DNA from: Polaribacter sp. IC073
Lineage (GTDB): Bacteria > Bacteroidota > Bacteroidia > Flavobacteriales > Flavobacteriaceae
DNA length: 64,000 bases
Reading direction: 5' to 3'
Assembly (NCBI RefSeq): GCF_007997075.1
Contig: NZ_VORS01000002.1
Span: 434,001 to 498,000, forward strand
This document shows positions 34,045-42,828 of the stretch, in pieces. A program made the position numbers and the translations under genes. The number at the start of each line of letters is the position of its first letter. Within the stretch, counting starts at the first letter, position 1. Below the pieces are notes generated by a model. The model was not told the DNA's origin. It did no database searches and saw only the letters and a program-made list of their open reading frames with translations.

Positions 34045-36249
34045 ATGAAAAAACTTTCTTTACTAGTATTTTCACTTTTCTTTATCAGTTTTGCAACCAT
34101 AGCGCAAGAAGGAACGAAAGAAAAGAAGAAAACACAACAAGGGCACACAGATCAAAACAAATTCCGTCAATTGAAAGATGTTTTGGCAACTCCAAATGAC
34201 CAACATGCAGCCTCGGGTGCTCCTGGCCACCAATACACACAACAAAAAGTAGATTATGTGATGGACATTCGTTTAGACGAAAGTGCTAACAAAATTTATG
34301 GTGATGAAGAAATTACATACCACAACAATTCTAAAGACCATTTAGAATATTTATGGGTGCAATTAGATCAAAATATGAGAGCGGACGATTCTAAAACTCC
34401 ATTAGCAAAATCTAATAGTGCTGCTGCATTTGTTACGCCAGATAATTTTAAAAGTTCTTATATGAACGAAAAAAAAGGTTTTGGTTATGACATTACAAAA
34501 GTAGAAAGTAATGGTAAACCTCTATCTCACACAATTAATAGAACCATGATGCGTATTAATTTACCTGAAGCATTGGCTCCTGGTAAAACTTTCGAATTTA
34601 GAATTCAGTGGAACTATTTAATCAATGATATTAATAAAGATGGTGGTCGTTCTGGATTAGAAAATTTCAAAGACGGAAACAACAACTATACAATTGCACA
34701 ATTCTTTCCTAGATTAGCGGTGTATAATAATGTAGAAGGATGGCAAAACATGCAGTTTTGGGGTCGTTCTGAATTTGCTTTAGAGTTTGGAGATTATGAA
34801 GTAAACTTAACAGTACCTTCAGATCATATTGTAGAAGCTACTGGTTCTTTACAGAATGAAAAAGACGTTTTAACAAAAACACAACGCAAGCGTTTCGAAA
34901 AAGCTAGAAAAACTTTTGACAACCCTGTAATTATTGTGACGCAAGAAGAAGCTGAAAAAACTGAAAAAGGACGTGCAACAGGAACAAAAACTTGGAAATT
35001 TAAAGCAAACAGAGTCCGTGATTTTGCATTTGCAACTTCAAGAAAATATATTTGGGATGCAATGGCAGTAAATATAAACGGTAAAACGGTTATGGCTACG
35101 TCATTATATCCTAAAGAAGGAAACCCTTTATGGGAAGAGCATTCTACAAGAGCCGTTGCAACAACGCTTATCGAATACTCTAAATTAACATTTGATTACC
35201 CTTATTCTAAGGCTGTTTCTGTACATTCAGAAAGACAAGGAATGGAATACCCAATGATTTGTTTCAACTTTGGTAGACCAGATGAAGATGGAACCTATTC
35301 CGATAGAACTAAAAAAGGAATGATTGGTGTTATTGTACACGAAGTTGGACACAACTTCTTCCCTATGATTGTAAATTCTGATGAAAGACAATGGACTTGG
35401 ATGGATGAGGGTTTAAACTCATTTGTTGAAATTTTAGCTGAAGATGTCTATGATGCAGAATTATTTGCATCAAACCCAGCAAAAGAAATTACTAGATACA
35501 TGGGCGGAGATCAATCTAACATCTCTCCTATTATGTCTCAAGGAGATTATGTAAAACAATTTGGACCTAACGCATATTCTAAACCAGCAGCTGGTTTATA
35601 CATGTTAAGAAAAACAATTATGGGACCAGAATTATTTGACCACGCTTTTAGAACATACTCTAAACGTTGGATGTTTAAACACCCAACACCAGAAGATTTC
35701 TTTAGAACTATGGAAGATGCTTCTGGAATGGACTTAGATTGGTTCTGGAGAGGTTGGTTCTATACTACAGATGTAACAGATATTGGTGTTAAAGAAGTAA
35801 AATCTTTATATTTAACTGATAAACCTAGCGAAAGAGTTACAAAGTTAAAAGAACAATACAAGCAGTATTTTGATAACTTAGGTGACTTGGTTTACATTAC
35901 TGATAAAAAAGAAGATGCAAATGCAAATGCAATGAATAAATATGCTGAAGGAAAAGAAGTGCCTTCATTTATTTATGCTGTTGAATTTGAAAAACCAGGA
36001 GGTTTGGTTATGCCAATTATTGTGGAGTTGACGTATGCTGATGGCACAACAAAAAGAGAAACATATCCTGCTCAAATTTGGATGAGTAATGATACCACTG
36101 CTAAAAGAGTATTTGCTTCATCTCAAGAAATTACAAGTATTGTAGTAGACCCAGATTTTGAAACTGCAGACGTAGATACTTCTAATAACAGCTGGCCTAA
36201 GAAGGAAGGTAGCAAGTTTGAAGAATTTAAAAACAAAAAGAAAGACTAA
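34045..36249 (+). CDS. Exported M1-family metallopeptidase, paralogue 2
   Basis: From ATG 34045 the protein has 734 residues with signal peptide MKKLSLLVFSLFFISFATIA. The frame could start at 34003, but those 14 residues precede the signal peptide and look like leader sequence. HEVGH begins at residue 432 with the downstream Glu in WTWMDEGLNSFVE. RQGMEYPMICF parallels the first copy. Compared with paralogue 1 it has an inserted stretch in the last quarter (VTKLKEQYKQYFDNLGD to NKYAEGKEVPSF). Long blocks are identical or nearly so between the two, showing tandem duplication. Each gene has its own terminator. Confidence 0.93.
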   Translation: MKKLSLLVFSLFFISFATIAQEGTKEKKKTQQGHTDQNKFRQLKDVLATPNDQHAASGAPGHQYTQQKVDYVMDIRLDESANKIYGDEEITYHNNSKDHLEYLWVQLDQNMRADDSKTPLAKSNSAAAFVTPDNFKSSYMNEKKGFGYDITKVESNGKPLSHTINRTMMRINLPEALAPGKTFEFRIQWNYLINDINKDGGRSGLENFKDGNNNYTIAQFFPRLAVYNNVEGWQNMQFWGRSEFALEFGDYEVNLTVPSDHIVEATGSLQNEKDVLTKTQRKRFEKARKTFDNPVIIVTQEEAEKTEKGRATGTKTWKFKANRVRDFAFATSRKYIWDAMAVNINGKTVMATSLYPKEGNPLWEEHSTRAVATTLIEYSKLTFDYPYSKAVSVHSERQGMEYPMICFNFGRPDEDGTYSDRTKKGMIGVIVHEVGHNFFPMIVNSDERQWTWMDEGLNSFVEILAEDVYDAELFASNPAKEITRYMGGDQSNISPIMSQGDYVKQFGPNAYSKPAAGLYMLRKTIMGPELFDHAFRTYSKRWMFKHPTPEDFFRTMEDASGMDLDWFWRGWFYTTDVTDIGVKEVKSLYLTDKPSERVTKLKEQYKQYFDNLGDLVYITDKKEDANANAMNKYAEGKEVPSFIYAVEFEKPGGLVMPIIVELTYADGTTKRETYPAQIWMSNDTTAKRVFASSQEITSIVVDPDFETADVDTSNNSWPKKEGSKFEEFKNKKKD

Positions 36250-36272
36250 AACCGTTTCTTTTTAAAAAATTA

Positions 36273-36305
36273 AAAGGCTCGTTTACAATTTGTAAACGAG
36301 CCTTT
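36273..36305 (+). terminator. Hairpin terminator after second M1 gene
   Basis: Perfect arms AAAGGCTCGTTTACAA and TTGTAAACGAGCCTTT. Confidence 0.92.
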
Positions 36306-36432
36306 ATCTTTATATATTAATTTTAAATATTATCTTCTAAAAGTTTCCTGAATTTATATATTAATAAAGCAGCGAGAACAGTATTCTCTATAAGCTCATA
36401 AGATATTAAACACTCACACTATAAGCAAGGTT

Positions 36433-36846
36433 TCACTCACCTGAGTAACTCACAAAATTTCTAGGAGTTTCATACAAGGTAACTTCTAAATCTAAGTTTT
36501 CTGGCAATAATTTTCTTAGTTTGTTGTAGGTAACTACAGAGATGTTTTCTGCTGTCGGATTCAAATCTTTAAACTCTGGAACTTCTAGATTGAGGTTCTT
36601 GTGATCGAAACAATCTTCAATTTCTATTTTTATATGATTTCGTAAAATTCCTAAATCATATACGTACCCTGTTTCTTCATCAATTTCACCTGTTAAAGAA
36701 ACAATCAGTTCATAGTTATGACCGTGAAAATTGGGATTGCTGCATTTGTTAAAAACTTCAAAGTTTTTTTCATCGCTCCACTCTTTTCTATACAATCTAT
36801 GTGCAGCATTAAAATGTGCTTTTCTATGAACGGTAACTTTAGGCAT
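36433..36846 (-). CDS. 6-pyruvoyltetrahydropterin synthase / 6-carboxytetrahydropterin synthase family
   Basis: The 137-residue protein uses three zinc-binding His: His 16 in FNAAHR and His 41 and 43 in FHGHNY. The active-site Cys is Cys 35 in KCSNPNFHGHNY. The Cys-X5-HGH spacing and the TGEIDEETGYVYDLG, DCFDHKNLN and LYETPRNF segments look more like the 6-pyruvoyltetrahydropterin synthases of biopterin synthesis than QueD (Cys-X3-HGH). Either reaction uses dihydroneopterin triphosphate. The start overlaps the idi stop by 8 bases, so translation is probably coupled. Confidence 0.88.
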   Translation of the reverse strand: MPKVTVHRKAHFNAAHRLYRKEWSDEKNFEVFNKCSNPNFHGHNYELIVSLTGEIDEETGYVYDLGILRNHIKIEIEDCFDHKNLNLEVPEFKDLNPTAENISVVTYNKLRKLLPENLDLEVTLYETPRNFVSYSGE

Positions 36847-37357
36847 ATGTTAGTTTTTTGTAAGATTTATCAAAAATAATTTTAAACCACTCTGTATATA
36901 TTGCTGGGTTTTCTTCAATGTCTTTCTTTACATCTTCTAAAGCCACCCATTTATAAGCTTCAGCTTCCTCTTTATTCAATTGAGGCGCTTCATTATAACT
37001 TCCAACCATAACATGGTCAAATTCATGTTCTGTCAAACCATTGTCAAAAGGTGCTTTGTAAATAAAAGAAAATACTTCTTTTATATCTGTTACAAATCCC
37101 ATCTCTTCTTGCAATCTTCTTCTCCCTGCTTCCACATTGCTTTCTCCCTCTCTTTGGTGAGAACAACAAGTATTAGTCCATAATAAAGGCGAATGGTATT
37201 TAGAAGCAGCTCTTTGTTGCAGCATTAATTCTCCTTTTTCATTAAAAATAAAAACTGAAAAAGCTCTATGTAATAATGCTTTTTCGTGTGCTTCTATTTT
37301 TTCCATCAAACCAATTGGCTGATCATTTACGTCTACTAAAATAACAAATTCTTCCAT
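36839..37357 (-). CDS. idi: Isopentenyl-diphosphate delta-isomerase, type I
   Basis: It interconverts isopentenyl and dimethylallyl diphosphate for isoprenoid synthesis. The 172-residue Nudix-fold protein has HRAFSVFIFNEKGELMLQQR, LLWTNTCCSHQREGE with the catalytic Cys at 64 or 65, the Nudix-like helix AGRRRLQEEMGF, and the catalytic Glu in EHEFDHVMVG (about 112). These identify type I IDI, which uses Mg or Zn and no flavin. It is upstream of, and overlaps, the pterin synthase gene. Confidence 0.95.
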   Translation of the reverse strand: MEEFVILVDVNDQPIGLMEKIEAHEKALLHRAFSVFIFNEKGELMLQQRAASKYHSPLLWTNTCCSHQREGESNVEAGRRRLQEEMGFVTDIKEVFSFIYKAPFDNGLTEHEFDHVMVGSYNEAPQLNKEEAEAYKWVALEDVKKDIEENPAIYTEWFKIIFDKSYKKLTYA

Positions 37358-37445
37358 TATTACAAAAATAAGGAATGAAGTAGTAATAAATCACAAAAAT
37401 CCATTAAAAACAATCAAATTTTTCTATTCTTTTATTTTGATGATT

Positions 37446-37453
37446 TATCTTTG
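37446..37453 (+). promoter_or_regulatory. -7 box of the cyclophilin lipoprotein gene
   Basis: TATCTTTG, an exact TAnnTTTG match. It overlaps the alternative start TTG at 37451, which shows that the upstream start is unlikely to be translated and supports ATG 37478. Confidence 0.55.
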
Positions 37454-37477
37454 AAATCTCAAAACAGCTTCCTATTT

Positions 37478-38185
37478 ATGAGAATTTTAGTAAAACTTGT
37501 TTTATTGGTCTTTCTTTGCTCCTTTTATCAATGTAAAGAAGAAAAAAAATCAACCTTAAAAACGAAAGAAATTTCAATAAAAAAGAAAAAAAAGGAGACT
37601 AAAAAGGCTTTAGAAAAGACAGTTTTAAAACCTTGGGACAGTTTAAATAAAGACAATGTAATCGCTTTTTTTACTGAATACGGGAAACAAAATAAAGAAA
37701 CCAAGGTTATTATTAAGACAGAATTTGGTGCTATTAAACTTCTTTTATATGCCGATGTTCCTATTCATAGAGCTAATTTTATTTTCTTAACCAAACTAAA
37801 ATATTTTAATACTACCGTTATTTATAGAGTTGCCAAAAACTTTGTTATTCAAGGAGGTAATTCTGATGAGACCTACACCAGAAAACAACGAAGATTGTAT
37901 GGTAATTATTTATTAGAACCAGAATTTAGAAGCCATAGAAAACATAAATATGGTGCTTTAGCAGCAGCTAGACAATGGGAGAAGAATCCTAATAAATTAT
38001 CGAGTCCGTTTGAGTTTTACATGGTTCATAGTAGAAGTGGCGCACATCATTTAGACAATCAACATACTGTTTTTGGTGAAGTAATTGCTGGTTTTGACAC
38101 GATGGATAAAATATCTAAAGTAAAAGTTGGTGTAGATGAATGGCCCGTAGAAGATATTAAAATGACCATTGAAATTCTAGAATAG
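37478..38185 (+). CDS. Cyclophilin-type peptidyl-prolyl isomerase lipoprotein
   Basis: From ATG 37478 the protein has 235 residues. The N-terminus is a lipoprotein signal (LVLLVFLCSFYQC), so the enzyme is anchored in the cell envelope. A Lys/Glu-rich spacer of about 40 residues follows. The cyclophilin fold then begins with KTEFGAIKLLLYADVPIHRA. It continues with VIYRVAKNFVIQGGNSDETY and FYMVHSRSGAHHLDNQHTVF, then GEVIAGFDTMDKI. The usual FHR motif is replaced by YRVAKNF, with the Arg kept. It may assist folding of exported proteins. Confidence 0.88.
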   Translation: MRILVKLVLLVFLCSFYQCKEEKKSTLKTKEISIKKKKKETKKALEKTVLKPWDSLNKDNVIAFFTEYGKQNKETKVIIKTEFGAIKLLLYADVPIHRANFIFLTKLKYFNTTVIYRVAKNFVIQGGNSDETYTRKQRRLYGNYLLEPEFRSHRKHKYGALAAARQWEKNPNKLSSPFEFYMVHSRSGAHHLDNQHTVFGEVIAGFDTMDKISKVKVGVDEWPVEDIKMTIEILE

Positions 38186-38323
38186 CCATCATTTTTCACA
38201 AATATAGGTTCCTAATAAGTGTTGTAAAATCATCCAGAAAAAACTATAAACATAAAGTCTAAATTTTTTGATTGATTTCAAACGTAAATCCCTATATATA
38301 TTCATAAATGATAGAATAAAACC

Positions 38324-38331
38324 TATCTTTG
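38324..38331 (+). promoter_or_regulatory. Candidate -7 box of prfC
   Basis: TATCTTTG, an exact TAnnTTTG match 17 bases before the prfC ATG. The -33 element is not clear. Confidence 0.5.
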
Positions 38332-38348
38332 CACCTCAATTTTTGTAG

Positions 38349-39941
38349 ATGAACTTTTTAAAGGAAATTAAACGTAGAAGAACTTTCGGAATTATCTCGC
38401 ACCCAGATGCTGGTAAAACAACACTAACAGAAAAGTTATTGCTTTTTGGGGGTGCAATTCAAGAAGCTGGTGCGGTAAAAAACAATAAAATAAAGAAAGG
38501 CGCAACTTCCGATTTTATGGAAATTGAACGTCAGCGTGGAATTTCTGTTGCAACTTCTGTTTTAGCATTTATTTACAAAGACAAAAAAATAAATATTCTA
38601 GATACTCCTGGTCACAAAGATTTTGCAGAAGACACTTTTAGAACTTTAACCGCGGTAGACAGCGTTATTGTTGTAATTGATGTTGCAAAAGGTGTAGAAC
38701 CACAAACGGAAAAATTGGTAGAAGTTTGTAGAATGAGAAGCATACCCATGCTTGTTTTTATCAACAAATTAGATAGAGAAGGTAAAGATGCGTTTGATTT
38801 ATTAGACGAAGTTGAGCAAAAATTAGGCTTGCGAGTGACTCCAATGAGTTTTCCTATTGGAATGGGATATGATTTTAAAGGAATCTATAATATTTGGGAA
38901 AAGAAATTAAATCTTTTTTCTGGTGATAATAAAACAACAATTTCAGACGGAATTGAGTTTGATGATTTATCGAACCCAGAATTAGACAAGATTATTGGAG
39001 AAAAAGCTGCGGAAACTTTACGTGAAGAAATAGAATTGATAAGTGAGGTGTATCCTAATTTTAATAGAGATGAATATTTAAGCGGTTCGCTGCAACCTGT
39101 ATTTTTTGGTTCTGCTTTAAATAATTTCGGTGTAAAAGAATTATTAGAAGCATTTATAGAAATTGCACCTTCGCCGCAACCGAAAAAAGCAGAAGAGCGT
39201 TTAGTAGATTCTAAAGAAGAAAAATTAACAGGTTTTGTATTTAAGATTCATGCAAACATGGATCCTAAACACAGAGATAGACTCGCTTTTATAAAAATAG
39301 TTTCAGGAACTTTTAAAAGAAACTCTCCTTACTTACATGTTAGAACGGGTAAAAAAGTGAAATTTTCTAGTCCGAATGCCTTTTTTGCAGAAAAGAAAGA
39401 AATTGTAGACGAATCTTTTCCTGGAGATATTGTGGGTATTCATGATACCGGAAACTTTAAGATTGGAGATACCTTAACAGAAGGAGAAATTCTTAATTTT
39501 AAAGGAATTCCTAGTTTCTCACCAGAACATTTCCGTTATGTAAATAACGCAGATCCAATGAAGTCTAAACAATTATACAAAGGTTTAGACCAGTTAATGG
39601 ACGAAGGAGTTGCGCAATTATTTACCATAGAAATGAACGGAAGACGTGTTGTTGGTACTGTTGGTGCTTTACAGTACGAGGTAATTCAATATCGATTAGA
39701 ACATGAATATGGTGCAAAATGTACGTATGAAAATTTAAATGTTCATAAAGCCTGTTGGGTAGAACCTGAGAATCCTAAAAGTGACGAATTTAAAGAGTTT
39801 AAACGTGTAAAACAACGTTATTTAGCAAAAGACAAACAAGGCCAATTGGTGTTTTTAGCAGATTCTGAATTTACAATTCAAATGACCCAAAGTAAATATC
39901 CATCAGTAAAATTACATTTTACAAGTGAGTTTAAGAAATAA
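38349..39941 (+). CDS. prfC: Peptide chain release factor 3
   Basis: RF3 is a GTPase that recycles RF1/RF2 from the ribosome. The 530-residue protein has the P-loop SHPDAGKTT at 17-25, the switch motifs GATSDFMEIERQRGISVATS and DTPGHKDFAEDTFRTLTAVD, and NKLDREGKD. Segments such as DFKGIYNIWEKKLNLF and the C-terminal VEPENPKSDEFKEFKRVKQ match RF3, not EF-G. Length is normal. It lies 4 bases upstream of a beta-barrel protein gene. Confidence 0.97.
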   Translation: MNFLKEIKRRRTFGIISHPDAGKTTLTEKLLLFGGAIQEAGAVKNNKIKKGATSDFMEIERQRGISVATSVLAFIYKDKKINILDTPGHKDFAEDTFRTLTAVDSVIVVIDVAKGVEPQTEKLVEVCRMRSIPMLVFINKLDREGKDAFDLLDEVEQKLGLRVTPMSFPIGMGYDFKGIYNIWEKKLNLFSGDNKTTISDGIEFDDLSNPELDKIIGEKAAETLREEIELISEVYPNFNRDEYLSGSLQPVFFGSALNNFGVKELLEAFIEIAPSPQPKKAEERLVDSKEEKLTGFVFKIHANMDPKHRDRLAFIKIVSGTFKRNSPYLHVRTGKKVKFSSPNAFFAEKKEIVDESFPGDIVGIHDTGNFKIGDTLTEGEILNFKGIPSFSPEHFRYVNNADPMKSKQLYKGLDQLMDEGVAQLFTIEMNGRRVVGTVGALQYEVIQYRLEHEYGAKCTYENLNVHKACWVEPENPKSDEFKEFKRVKQRYLAKDKQGQLVFLADSEFTIQMTQSKYPSVKLHFTSEFKK

Positions 39942-39944
39942 GCT

Positions 39945-41507
39945 ATGAGAAAATCACTTTTAATTTTTATAACCCTTTTAAGTTTGCAGACTTTTTCTCA
40001 GTCTTATGATCTATCAGATTTTAAGGGCAAAGAAATGCACAATAGTATTCGATTAAATTATATTTTGGTACATCAACCTTTTAATCAAGTAAGCTATGGT
40101 TTAGATCCAACCATGGGATTTGTAGGTTTAAATTATAACATACCTATTAATGATTGGTTGTATACAGGTGTTGGTTTTCATACAGCAATTACAGGAGATC
40201 AAGGTGGTTTATTTACGTTAGGTGTAAATTTAGGTGTAAATAAACAAATTTATAAAAATTTATATTTTGATGCAAACGTTCATTTTGGTGGCGGTGGTGG
40301 TTACAGAAGTTTAGTTAATGGTGGTGGAATTATTTATCCGAATGCAGGTTTGCAGTATAAAAGTAAAGGCTATTCTTTTGGTGTACAATATGGCTATGTA
40401 AACTTCTTTACAGGAATTCAAAAAAACGATAATGTTTCATTTTTTATTGAAATACCTACTACATTAAGAACAACTTCATATGCAAATGCTCAAAAAACCT
40501 TTGCTGTTAAAGATGTCTCTAAAGATGAATTCTGGAAGGAGCCAGCTGTAAAAAGTGTACAACAAATAACTTTTGACTACTTTTTTCCTATTGGAGACTC
40601 TAGAACAGATGCTAGTACTACACCTAAATACAAACCTATAGACCATACTTTATCTGTTTTAGGGTTCGAGTACCAACGCTATTTAACAGACAATACGTTT
40701 ATTTATGCACATGTAGATGCTATGTATAGTGGTTTAACTGCCGGTTTTATGAACTTATTTTTTGGAGTTGGTAAAAATGTAATTGAAACGAAACACGTAA
40801 ATTTCTTTGGAAAATTTGGTATTGGTGCTGCTGGCGGTAGAATTTACCCAGAAGGCGGTTTAACAATGTACCCAAGTATTGGTGCAGATTTAAAACTTAC
40901 AGAAAAATTTGGTTTGAGTGCTCATGGTGGTTACCACAGAGCTATTGGTGGTACTTTTGAAGCCTATACTGCAGGTTTTAGTTTGAAGTATTATGGTTTA
41001 AGTGGCGGAATTTCGCATGCTTTTAATGGTAAAAAATCAACGACAATTAAAACGCAAGGAATTCAGGTTACTGTTCAAAATCAAACGTATTTTGATGTTG
41101 CTAAATTCGGAATTCCAGCAAGTGATTTGCAGTTAATTGCGTTGAAAGTAAATTACGACTTAAACCACAGATTGTATTTGGCTGGGGAAGCTTCCTTTGC
41201 TTATGAAGGAGAATCTGGAGGTTATGCACATGGTATTTTTGGTTTGGGTGTGAAATCTAATAAATTTGCAAACGATAAATTCTCTTTGTTTGCAGAACTT
41301 GCAGCAGGTGTTGCTGGTGGCGGACGGGTAGATTCTGGTGAAGGCGTTTTAATAAGACCAACTGCTGGTATTAATTATCACGTAAACGAAGATTTTTCTT
41401 TCAACCTTTCTAGCGGACAAATGTGGTCTCCTTTTGGGAATGTTAATTCATCAAATATTAATATTGGTTTAAGCTACGGCCTTTCAATATTAAATTCAGA
41501 AAAATAA
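39945..41507 (+). CDS. Exported hypothetical protein, probably outer-membrane beta-barrel with internal repeat
   Basis: The 520-residue protein has a signal peptide ending TFSQS. The mature chain is rich in Gly, aromatic and alternating residues: YTGVGFHTAITGDQGGLFTL, HFGGGGGYRSLVNGGGIIYP, GYSFGVQYGYVNFF. In the middle and again near the end the same type of pattern returns (GKFGIGAAGGRIYPEGGLTM; AAGVAGGGRVDSGEGVLIRP), suggesting two or three related barrel-like units. It ends in GLSYGLSILNSEK. No named family is recognised. It follows prfC by 4 bases, although functional linkage to translation is unlikely. Confidence 0.75.
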   Translation: MRKSLLIFITLLSLQTFSQSYDLSDFKGKEMHNSIRLNYILVHQPFNQVSYGLDPTMGFVGLNYNIPINDWLYTGVGFHTAITGDQGGLFTLGVNLGVNKQIYKNLYFDANVHFGGGGGYRSLVNGGGIIYPNAGLQYKSKGYSFGVQYGYVNFFTGIQKNDNVSFFIEIPTTLRTTSYANAQKTFAVKDVSKDEFWKEPAVKSVQQITFDYFFPIGDSRTDASTTPKYKPIDHTLSVLGFEYQRYLTDNTFIYAHVDAMYSGLTAGFMNLFFGVGKNVIETKHVNFFGKFGIGAAGGRIYPEGGLTMYPSIGADLKLTEKFGLSAHGGYHRAIGGTFEAYTAGFSLKYYGLSGGISHAFNGKKSTTIKTQGIQVTVQNQTYFDVAKFGIPASDLQLIALKVNYDLNHRLYLAGEASFAYEGESGGYAHGIFGLGVKSNKFANDKFSLFAELAAGVAGGGRVDSGEGVLIRPTAGINYHVNEDFSFNLSSGQMWSPFGNVNSSNINIGLSYGLSILNSEK

Positions 41508-41540
41508 ATAATTTCTTATTTAAGAAATTATAATAATCAA

Positions 41541-41600
41541 TGTCAGTTCGAGCGCAGTCGAGAACTAATAAATAATACCTCTCGACTGCGCTCGAGGAGA
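41541..41600. repeat. Palindromic dispersed repeat, GCGCAGTCGAG family, copy 3
   Basis: Perfect 15-base arms TCGAGCGCAGTCGAG (41548-41562) and CTCGACTGCGCTCGA (41581-41595) surround an 18-base loop. The hairpin lies in the leader of the following PPIase gene, 19 bases before its ATG, so it is probably transcribed. Single-arm relatives occur at 4231 and 33828. Confidence 0.88.
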
Positions 41601-41614
41601 CAAAATTAAATATT

Positions 41615-42547
41615 ATGAATAACGGTATATACGCCAAATTCACTACATCAAAAGGTGAAATTTTAGTACAATTAGAACACGAAAAAACTCCTGGAACTGT
41701 TGGTAACTTTGTTGCTTTATCTGAAGGTAACTTAGAAAATGCTGTAAAAGATCAAGGAACACCTTATTATAACGGATTAAAATTCCACAGAGTAATTCCA
41801 GATTTTATGGTGCAAGGTGGTTGCCCACAAGGAACAGGTACTGGAAACCCTGGTTATAAGTTTGATGATGAATTTCACTCAGATTTAAAACATGATGCTC
41901 CTGGAAAATTAGCAATGGCTAATTCTGGACCAGCAACAAATGGTAGTCAGTTTTATATTACACACGTTCCTACACCATGGTTAGACGGTAAACATACTGT
42001 ATTTGGTGCTGTAATTGAAGGACAAGATGTAGTAGATGCCATTGCACAAGGAGACGAGTTAACTTCTGTAGAAATTGTTAGAGTTGGTGCAGCTGCAGAA
42101 GCTTTTAACGCAGTAGAAGCTTTTAGAACTTTTGAAGGGTCTAGAGAGAAGCGTGAAGCAGATGAAATAGCAAAACAAAAAGAATTGTTAGATTCTGTTG
42201 CAATTGGTTATGATGAAACTGCTAGTGGTTTGCGTTACCAAATTTTACAAAAAGGAACAGGAAAACAAGCAACAAAAGGTGCTGGAGTTTCTGTACATTA
42301 TAAAGGACAATTATTAGACGGTACTGTTTTTGATTCTTCTTACAAAAGAAAAGAACCAATCGATTTTAATGTTGGTGTTGGACAAGTTATTGCTGGTTGG
42401 GATGAAGGAATTCAGTTATTACAAGTGGGTGACAAAGCTCGTTTTGTAATCCCTTCTAATTTAGCATATGGTGCTGCTGGTGCAGGAGGAGTTATTCCAC
42501 CAGATGCAACACTTATTTTTGATGTTGAATTAATGGGTGTAAAATAA
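41615..42547 (+). CDS. Peptidyl-prolyl isomerase, cyclophilin-FKBP fusion
   Basis: The 310-residue protein has no signal peptide, so it is predicted to be cytoplasmic. Residues 1-165 are a cyclophilin: FHRVIPDFMVQGGCPQGTGT, GPATNGSQFYITHVPTPWLD, GKHTVFGAVI. Residues 170-210 are a charged helical linker. The C-terminal 100 residues are an FKBP domain: GVSVHYKGQLLDGTVFDSSY, VIAGWDEGIQLLQVGDKARF, IPSNLAYGAAGAGGVIPPDA. Both active sites are intact. Fusion of two unrelated isomerase folds in one chain is uncommon. A palindromic repeat precedes it and a strong terminator follows. Confidence 0.95.
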   Translation: MNNGIYAKFTTSKGEILVQLEHEKTPGTVGNFVALSEGNLENAVKDQGTPYYNGLKFHRVIPDFMVQGGCPQGTGTGNPGYKFDDEFHSDLKHDAPGKLAMANSGPATNGSQFYITHVPTPWLDGKHTVFGAVIEGQDVVDAIAQGDELTSVEIVRVGAAAEAFNAVEAFRTFEGSREKREADEIAKQKELLDSVAIGYDETASGLRYQILQKGTGKQATKGAGVSVHYKGQLLDGTVFDSSYKRKEPIDFNVGVGQVIAGWDEGIQLLQVGDKARFVIPSNLAYGAAGAGGVIPPDATLIFDVELMGVK

Positions 42548-42572
42548 AACTCTTTACTTCTTAAAATATTTT

Positions 42573-42607
42573 AAAACCTCAAAGCTTGTAAAGCTTTGAG
42601 GTTTTTT
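42573..42607 (+). terminator. Rho-independent terminator after the PPIase gene
   Basis: Perfect arms AAAACCTCAAAGCTT and AAGCTTTGAGGTTTT with a 3-base loop, followed by T residues. Confidence 0.95.
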
Positions 42608-42779
42608 GGTTTTGAAAAAAGAGATTTGTTTTGTTGATGTGCTGCTTAAAAAAGTGAAATTAGCTTATGGTGATTATATAGGGTTGTAATGATTAGAAAC
42701 CGTCTTAATTTAGGTTTAATTTGGAAATTTGTATTAACTATAATTATATCAATTGAAAAAGCTGAACGTTCAAAACAAA

Positions 42780-42807
42780 AAAAGCTCTTCCAACAGGAAG
42801 AGCTTTT
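42780..42807 (-). terminator. Terminator of the leu cluster
   Basis: Perfect arms AAAAGCTCTTCC and GGAAGAGCTTTT with a 4-base loop. In the minus direction a T-run follows, 21 bases after the leuB stop. Confidence 0.92.
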
Positions 42808-42828
42808 AATATATATAAAATCTATTTT

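Noticed and set aside
37451..37477. TTG start for the cyclophilin lipoprotein
   Set aside because: It lies inside a -7 box, and ATG 37478 gives a proper lipoprotein signal.
41458..41643. Minus-strand open frame of 61 codons
   Set aside because: It covers the palindromic repeat and the ends of two plus-strand genes; no protein-like features.
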